Source: Lachnospiraceae bacterium (GTDB lineage Bacteria; Bacillota_A; Clostridia; Lachnospirales; Lachnospiraceae). Taken from it: a DNA stretch of 7,029 bases. Positions 1-4,687 of the stretch are shown piece by piece. How positions within the stretch are numbered: the first letter of the stretch is position 1; each line of letters starts with the position of its first letter. The DNA lies in assembly GCA_017960415.1 (NCBI GenBank), contig JAGCZE010000104.1, forward strand, positions 1 through 7,029, written 5' to 3'. Under the pieces are notes generated by a model that did not search any database, was not told where the DNA came from, and saw nothing but the letters and a program-made list of their open reading frames with translations. The position numbers and the translations under genes are program-made.

Positions 1-79
1 CCGTTTTTTATACCTTTTTCCATCCGTTTTCTATCGAAACCAAATAGGCGCTAAAAAGAGCAGAATAGACAAAAAGACG

Positions 80-108
80 TTGTTAAGGATATAAAATGCC
101 GATATAAT
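80..108 (+). promoter_or_regulatory. sigma-A type promoter for the secreted-protein gene pair
   Basis: A -35 element TTGTTA (80-85, four of six matches to TTGACA) is separated by exactly 17 bp from a perfect -10 element TATAAT (103-108). Two A5 tracts at 53-57 and 71-75 lie just upstream and could act as an UP-like element. Transcription would start near base 115, giving a leader of about 88 nt before the ATG at 204. A second TATACT at 112-117 lacks a suitable -35 and is less likely. The assignment rests on sequence match only. Confidence 0.72.
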
Positions 109-137
109 CGTTATACTACAAAACGAGCGGTAAAAGA

Positions 138-150
138 TCACGAATCGTGA
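138..150. promoter_or_regulatory. 13-bp perfect palindrome in the leader, possible operator
   Basis: TCACGA-A-TCGTGA is a perfect 6-bp inverted repeat around a single central base. It lies about 23-35 nt downstream of the predicted transcription start and about 54 nt before the start codon. A one-base centre suits a dimeric DNA-binding protein better than an RNA hairpin, though a 4-bp stem (TCAC/GTGA) with a five-base loop could form in RNA. No regulator gene is in the window, so the partner is unknown. A chance palindrome cannot be excluded. Confidence 0.35.
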
Positions 151-190
151 ACACAACTTATAAACGGTGTCCCTAAACGTGAGGGGAAGC

Positions 191-197
191 AAGGAGG
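191..197 (+). promoter_or_regulatory. strong ribosome binding site of the first gene
   Basis: AAGGAGG matches the anti-Shine-Dalgarno core in full and is 6 nt from the ATG at 204. This fixes the start of the 1475-residue protein. A weak hairpin (CCCT 171-174 with AGGG 182-185) lies just upstream and leaves the site free. Confidence 0.85.
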
Positions 198-203
198 CTC
201 TAT

Positions 204-3200
204 ATGATTATAAAAGGATCGTTATCCCATACAGTAAGAAGGACAATTGTTGGTACCATTATGGCACTGGCAGTCATCATATGCGCGCTGGCACTTCCTT
301 CCTCGAAGAGCGTTGAAGCGGCATCCGACATTACCGTCAGCTTCGTAGGTTCCGGTCAGATCGAGGGCTATGTAGGCACGGCTATCACACCGTATACATT
401 TACCCTGACCATCAATAACGGCGGCAGCTTCCAGGGAAACACCGCTGCGGGCGAGGATGTCACATCCTGGTTCGCGGGTATCTGCAATCCACAGAACAAT
501 CAGTACCGACGCACGCCCGTAGGTCTTACGGTCAAGACAGTGAACGCTATTGCGGCAGGAGATAAGACCGCTGCATTCGTTATTTCGGGTACGCCATGGA
601 TGGGGGCCAAATACGCGCTCCTGAACACAATCAGGGAAAGTCAGGTCAAAAGCGGCGGCTCATCATCAGTTTATGTCGGAACAAAGGACTGGATCTATTT
701 CTCTATCTTAAGAAACTCCACCGATGCGAACCCCAAGTCGAGCCTTTCGCCTTCGAGTCTTACGATCACCGGCTCGGAGAACACAGCGGTATCCTCAAAG
801 GAAATAACCTTCAAGATCGAGGGCGGTAACTTCATCGAGAGCATCAGTGCCGGTACCGATGTCAGTGAGTGGCTCCGGTCCGACAGCTATTATGTTGATT
901 ATCTTCACGACTATCAGTTTATAACAGCACTCCTTCCCAACGGTATGACCGCGAAACTGAAGAACGCAATCAAGCCCGGTGACAGGAGCGCTACGATAGT
1001 TATTTCCGGAACTCCCACTCACGGGTCTTCGGATTTCATTGCTATTGTTCCCGACAAGGGCGTTATGGCGACCGCAGGCAATGCGCAGAGCGAGAACGGC
1101 TACGGCAGCCTCGGCTACGGCACGGGCTGCAACGACAACTACAAATATAACATTTCGGGAACTTCCGTGACTCCGTCGATCACCGTTGACGATGTTTCAA
1201 TACAGGCAACTGTTGGAGAAGCGATCCCGGATAATACCATAACCTTCAGGCTCCATAACTGTACCCTTGCAACGACATATGCCCAGGGTACCGATATCAC
1301 GAGCTATTTTGAAAAAACAAACAATCAGGGCATACCTGTGCCTGCGCTGGAGAAGTTCGGCAGCGGCGTACATGTGACTGTAATCGAATTCAACGAGGGT
1401 GCTGACCATTTCACCTGTAAAATAAGCGGTACACCCACTGCAAACGGAAGCTGTGCCCTTAAGATAAGGCTGTTCGAATACGAGACCAGTCATATCGTAG
1501 CTATACGTTCGACGGTCGGTAACGCGCGCTTTGCAGTTACCCGCCCCGATACAAGCCCCAGTGTGTACATATCGGGAAGCAGCTTCAGCTTCAAGACCGG
1601 TTTTTCGATCGATCCTTCCGAAGCGGGCTTTGAAGTAGGCATAATGGGCGGTGACAGCAACGCGACTGCAGGAGTAAGGTATAAACTCCTCGGTACCTTT
1701 AGTAAAGATGCCGATATTTCAAGCTATTTCACGGGTCTTCCTAACGGCGTCAAGGTCTATGCCTCCGCTGCAGCATCCGATCCCCAGGATATGGTGGTCT
1801 ATTTCAAGGGAATTCCGGAGAAAGCCGGAACCTACAACGTGAAGTTTAAGGCTGCGTCGATGAAGTACATGAAGCAGACCTACGACGGTTCGAACTCGTC
1901 AAGCTGGTCAAACGATGGCTGCACGACGGACTTGTATTCCGAGCAGGTTCTGACAGTAAATGTCACGGATGATTCAAACTTTGGCTACGCATACGATTAT
2001 CTGCTTCCGGAGTCGACTTCCACATTACCCTATGAGGAGTTTAAGGAGACGGCTGGTTCTGCTGCGATAACTATTACGGGACGCATAACCACTCAAAAGC
2101 AGGTTATTGTTGAAGGCGGAACACCGAGGATTGAAAACAGGTCGTCATACACCGTTACCGATAATACCTTCAGGATCTATCTGCCTAAGATAACATTTAC
2201 CGAAGCTTATAAAGACGGTGCGGATATCACCGATATCGTAAGGCTTTCAACCGACGGCCCGCTTTCGGGATGCAAGATCAGGCTCGATGCTGAAGGCGGT
2301 ATCAAGGCCGGAACCTATTACGGCAAGACACTTACCGTTTTCTTAAGCCACGAGAGAACTGTTGCATCATCGAGCTCCGATGCGATAAAGCTCCAGGTAT
2401 TTGACGGGAGCAGCTGGAAGAACGTTGTTATGCCCACAGGGTCGAACTATGAGATCAATGAGGTCATAGACGGTAATGCTGATCCCGATACAAACAAGGT
2501 CAAAGGTCTTTCCGCGACAATCGCGGATTGCAGTATAAACGGAATCGCATGGTATATGCTGCAGGACAGGGAAGGCGTCGAGATTACCCTCAGTGGGGCA
2601 CAGTTCACGGTTAACGCCGCGCGCAAATACCACGATGTAACGTCCTGGTTTACAAATCTTCCCAAGAACACCGTTGCAATGGTTAGCGAGACCGTGACCG
2701 ACAGTGTAAAGACAACGGTTAAGATCGTGTTTGCGGAGAGGAAACCCTCCGGAGTGACCTACAGTACACCCCAGGAGGTAAGCACGGATCCCATACGTGT
2801 TACGATACCGTTTGCGGATATCACTACCCTGAACGGAAGTACTGCGCCCTGGAGCAATATGAACGGCGGAGTTGCTACAACACTCAACAACAATGCGGTT
2901 TGGAACATCATCGAAGCGAGTACGTTTGCCCATACGGACAAGCCGATGATCGTTGCGAACACAATGACGGGAGTATACAGTTCAGGTTCGGGTATTGGAA
3001 ACTCGGTTTTCAATCTTTATGTATATATTCCTGCCGGGTTGTACAGCACACTGCTGACCGATGCAGAAACTGAGTCTGCCAAATTGCAGGCGTATGCCCA
3101 GGAGCATCCGGAAGATGTTCATGACGAGCAGCTCGCCGATGCGGCCAAGCCTAAACTCAGACTGAAGCTGACTGCGGAAAACGGCCTGTTCACCAATATA

Positions 3201-4631
3201 AACTTCGATCCCGGTTATATAGAACTGAACGGCATCGGGATTAAGGAAGTGACGAACAGTTCAACTTCTTCGGGTGATAAGATCTATTATGTATATGCAA
3301 GCCTCTACCTTGGCGAGATATCTGCAAGCAAGATCGCGAGCGGTGAATTTACCGTTAGTCTGATAACCGGATATGACGAGTCACAGACGGTCACTGATCT
3401 TACTGGCAAGAATACGCATGTAAAGTATAAGATCCTGAACAAGCTTCCCGATCCAGTTGCGGAAGACGAGGAGGAAGAATATGCCGGACACGGTGGACGC
3501 GGCAACGGAGAAAGCGGTGACGGCGGCAGTGGAAGTTCTGAATCGACCGAGCCTTCAACACAGCCCGATATCTGGGTCAACGGCAAGGACAACAAGAAGG
3601 AAGAGACCTATCACAAGACGATGACAAAGGAACTGTCGTCGCTGATAGCAACTCTTCCCGAAGGATGCAAATATATCGTGAGCGTGACCGACACAGAAGT
3701 CGATGATGTCGCGAACGCATTCGGAACAGGCGGAAAAGGTAAGAAATCGGATGTCGCGAAGCCCAGTGTGAAGGCCAAAGACGGCATAGTAAGCGTTGCT
3801 GCAGGAAAGACTGCCGGTGTAGCGAGGATCTGGGTTGCTGCATATAACAGCAAAGCAAAGAAGATTGAGGCATCCGGATACTTTGATGTCACAGTCGGCA
3901 CCGCTCCGAAGAAGCTCTATCTGACTGCAGACAGCAAAGCTGAAAAGACCGCTGCGATCAAGAGTATAATGCTTAACAACGGCGATACGGAAACCGTATT
4001 CGTCAATGCTGACGGCACCGGGCTTTCATCCTACGCGTCATTTGCTTGGGAAGCTCCCAAGGATACTGACGGCCTGTTGTCCATCAGTCCTTCAAACGGA
4101 ACCGCTCAAAGCGCAACTATCGGGCTCAAGAGCGTTCCTACTGACGGAAAGGTTAAGAAGATTGCGGTCAGCGCGATCAATAATGAGTCAGGCAAGAAAG
4201 TCAGCTTTTCGGTAATCATTTCAAACGCTGTTAAGGAAGTTACCGGACTCAGCAAGACCTATCAGCTGGATTCTGCAGTGGAAGCGGCTGTAGAGGCAAC
4301 TCTCGACTATTCGCTGGTGTGCTACAGCAGCACAGGCACAACCACAGACACAACCACAGACAAGATCAAGGTTTATGTGACTACTGCCCTCGAAGAAGGC
4401 ACAGGCTATTCATTAACCAAGAATAATACAAAGTTCACGCAGTCCGGTTCAAAGTCAAAGGTGAAGGTCACCTATAAAAACGGTGAATTCACGCTGAAAG
4501 CACCCAAGAAGACCAACGACGGAACCAAGGTCCGTGTACTTATCGTAGCGACACACGCGGACAAGACCATTGATGTGTTTGAGAGCGGCGTGATCACAAT
4601 CGGAACCGTGTCAGAAGAAGGAAATAATTAA
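204..4631 (+). CDS. large secreted protein with D-[IV]-[ST]-x-W-F / SGTP repeat modules and C-terminal Ig-like region
   Basis: I do not recognise a named family for the whole 1475-residue protein; a structural or adhesive extracellular role is inferred from its architecture. Residues 1-39 form a signal peptide: R12-R13, a hydrophobic core at about 14-31, and a VEA|A cleavage site after 39. Residues 42 to about 870 hold six repeat copies. Their D-[IV]-[ST]-x-[WY]-F signatures start at D85, D219 (with WL), D364, D504, D674 (degenerate, D-I-T-D-I) and D811. [IF]-[ST]-G-T-P-like ends are visible at 127, 267, 407 and, as FKGIP, at 534. Residues 900-1085 lack the signatures and include a likely helix at 950-982. 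An acidic then Gly/Ser/Thr-rich linker (1087-1122) leads to three Ig-like units (1123-1475). No LPXTG, SLH domain, C-terminal membrane segment or catalytic motif is visible. The mature part has ten cysteines. The start is fixed by the site at 191-197. The downstream gene is a paralogue, probably in the same operon. Confidence 0.93.
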   Translation: MIIKGSLSHTVRRTIVGTIMALAVIICALALPSSKSVEAASDITVSFVGSGQIEGYVGTAITPYTFTLTINNGGSFQGNTAAGEDVTSWFAGICNPQNNQYRRTPVGLTVKTVNAIAAGDKTAAFVISGTPWMGAKYALLNTIRESQVKSGGSSSVYVGTKDWIYFSILRNSTDANPKSSLSPSSLTITGSENTAVSSKEITFKIEGGNFIESISAGTDVSEWLRSDSYYVDYLHDYQFITALLPNGMTAKLKNAIKPGDRSATIVISGTPTHGSSDFIAIVPDKGVMATAGNAQSENGYGSLGYGTGCNDNYKYNISGTSVTPSITVDDVSIQATVGEAIPDNTITFRLHNCTLATTYAQGTDITSYFEKTNNQGIPVPALEKFGSGVHVTVIEFNEGADHFTCKISGTPTANGSCALKIRLFEYETSHIVAIRSTVGNARFAVTRPDTSPSVYISGSSFSFKTGFSIDPSEAGFEVGIMGGDSNATAGVRYKLLGTFSKDADISSYFTGLPNGVKVYASAAASDPQDMVVYFKGIPEKAGTYNVKFKAASMKYMKQTYDGSNSSSWSNDGCTTDLYSEQVLTVNVTDDSNFGYAYDYLLPESTSTLPYEEFKETAGSAAITITGRITTQKQVIVEGGTPRIENRSSYTVTDNTFRIYLPKITFTEAYKDGADITDIVRLSTDGPLSGCKIRLDAEGGIKAGTYYGKTLTVFLSHERTVASSSSDAIKLQVFDGSSWKNVVMPTGSNYEINEVIDGNADPDTNKVKGLSATIADCSINGIAWYMLQDREGVEITLSGAQFTVNAARKYHDVTSWFTNLPKNTVAMVSETVTDSVKTTVKIVFAERKPSGVTYSTPQEVSTDPIRVTIPFADITTLNGSTAPWSNMNGGVATTLNNNAVWNIIEASTFAHTDKPMIVANTMTGVYSSGSGIGNSVFNLYVYIPAGLYSTLLTDAETESAKLQAYAQEHPEDVHDEQLADAAKPKLRLKLTAENGLFTNINFDPGYIELNGIGIKEVTNSSTSSGDKIYYVYASLYLGEISASKIASGEFTVSLITGYDESQTVTDLTGKNTHVKYKILNKLPDPVAEDEEEEYAGHGGRGNGESGDGGSGSSESTEPSTQPDIWVNGKDNKKEETYHKTMTKELSSLIATLPEGCKYIVSVTDTEVDDVANAFGTGGKGKKSDVAKPSVKAKDGIVSVAAGKTAGVARIWVAAYNSKAKKIEASGYFDVTVGTAPKKLYLTADSKAEKTAAIKSIMLNNGDTETVFVNADGTGLSSYASFAWEAPKDTDGLLSISPSNGTAQSATIGLKSVPTDGKVKKIAVSAINNESGKKVSFSVIISNAVKEVTGLSKTYQLDSAVEAAVEATLDYSLVCYSSTGTTTDTTTDKIKVYVTTALEEGTGYSLTKNNTKFTQSGSKSKVKVTYKNGEFTLKAPKKTNDGTKVRVLIVATHADKTIDVFESGVITIGTVSEEGNN
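327..2820 (+). repeat. array of six divergent protein modules in the first gene
   Basis: The modules are protein-level repeats of about 110-150 residues. The shared plan is a strand-rich start with Gly-Gly or Asn-Gly turns, then (A/Q)-G-x-D-[IV]-[ST]-x-[WY]-F, then 'LPxG' or a similar turn, then a basic/hydrophobic strand with 'AGD' or 'PGD', and finally [IV]-S-G-T-P followed by a strand. Copies 1-3 (signatures at residues 85, 219, 364) are the most complete. Copy 4 (504) has FKGIP instead of ISGTP. Copy 5 (674) has lost W-F. Copy 6 (811) keeps D-V-T-S-W-F-T-N-L-P but has no clear SGTP. Module edges are approximate, as I aligned them by eye. The spacing pattern and predicted strands suggest a beta-sandwich fold; that fold is inferred. 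Confidence 0.75.
3462..3569 (+). other. acidic and Gly/Ser/Thr-rich linker in the first protein
   Basis: Residues 1087-1122 start with six acidic residues (EDEEEE), continue with a Gly/Ser/Asn-rich stretch and end with a Ser/Thr/Pro segment (S-T-E-P-S-T-Q-P). This composition is typical of a flexible, disordered hinge. It separates the N-terminal module array from the C-terminal Ig-like region, which begins with D-I-W-V-N-G. Confidence 0.7.
3570..4628 (+). other. C-terminal region of three Ig-like units in the first protein
   Basis: Residues 1123-1475 appear to hold three successive beta-rich units, each closing with a similar strand pair: residues 1207-1231 (A-R-I-W-V-A-A-Y-N then F-D-V-T-V), 1318-1339 (K-K-I-A-V-S-A-I-N-N then F-S-V-I-I) and 1443-1466 (V-R-V-L-I-V-A-T then G-V-I-T-I). 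The first unit, with 'DGIVSVAAGKTAGVARIWV', resembles bacterial Ig-like (Big-type) domains common in clostridial surface proteins. That comparison is from memory and not a profile match. The region is Lys-rich, unlike the N-terminal array, and could contact anionic wall polymers, which is speculation. Confidence 0.5.
4338..4361 (+). repeat. 12-bp tandem duplication, two copies, in frame
   Basis: The unit ACAACCACAGAC occurs twice back to back and encodes T-T-T-D twice (residues 1379-1386) in the third Ig-like unit. The copies are identical, so the duplication is probably recent or prone to slippage. Loss or gain of a unit would keep the frame. Confidence 0.85.
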
Positions 4632-4634
4632 GTG

Positions 4635-4652
4635 CGGCAGCGCAGCCTGCCG
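4635..4652 (+). other. intercistronic stem-loop between the two paralogues
   Basis: CGGCAG (4635-4640) and CTGCCG (4647-4652) form a 6-bp GC-rich stem with a six-base loop, three bases after the TAA of the first gene. A T-rich run (TTTGTTTTT, 4661-4669) follows, but eight bases separate it from the stem and it is interrupted by a G. It is therefore a poor intrinsic terminator. It may be a partial attenuator or an mRNA-stabilising hairpin that lowers expression of the second gene relative to the first. Confidence 0.4.
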
Positions 4653-4673
4653 GTCAGAGATTTGTTTTTGTAC

Positions 4674-4680
4674 AAGGAGG
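4674..4680 (+). promoter_or_regulatory. strong ribosome binding site of the second gene
   Basis: AAGGAGG is 7 nt from the ATG at 4688 and 13 nt from the next in-frame ATG at 4694. This favours 4688 as the start. The sequence and spacing nearly match those of the first gene. Confidence 0.85.
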
Positions 4681-4687
4681 TACGTGT

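Noticed and set aside
96..107. Short upstream reading frame starting at ATG 96.
   Set aside because: It stops after three sense codons and lies upstream of the predicted transcription start.
116..203. Riboswitch in the leader.
   Set aside because: The leader is only about 88 nt and shows only short, weak helices (4-6 bp). I recognise no known riboswitch core such as the c-di-GMP type.
273..284. V-I-I-C at residues 24-27 of the first protein as a lipobox.
   Set aside because: The Cys lies inside the hydrophobic core, the -1 and -3 positions do not fit L-[AS]-[GA]-C, and a good signal peptidase I site (VEA|A) follows at residue 39.
2004..2018. L-P-E-S-T in the first protein (residues 601-605), resembling a sortase signal.
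   Set aside because: It is internal, lacks the T-G of LPXTG, and is not followed by a hydrophobic segment and basic tail.
2367..2933. A 188-codon open frame on the minus strand.
   Set aside because: It is antisense to the middle of the first protein, with Cys/Arg-rich composition and no recognisable domain. The module signature at residue 811 on the + strand lies inside it and supports the + strand reading.
4632..4670. Intrinsic terminator ending the first transcript.
   Set aside because: The stem is only 6 bp, eight bases separate it from the T-run, and the run is interrupted. The second gene has no clear promoter in the 56-bp gap, so read-through is more likely.
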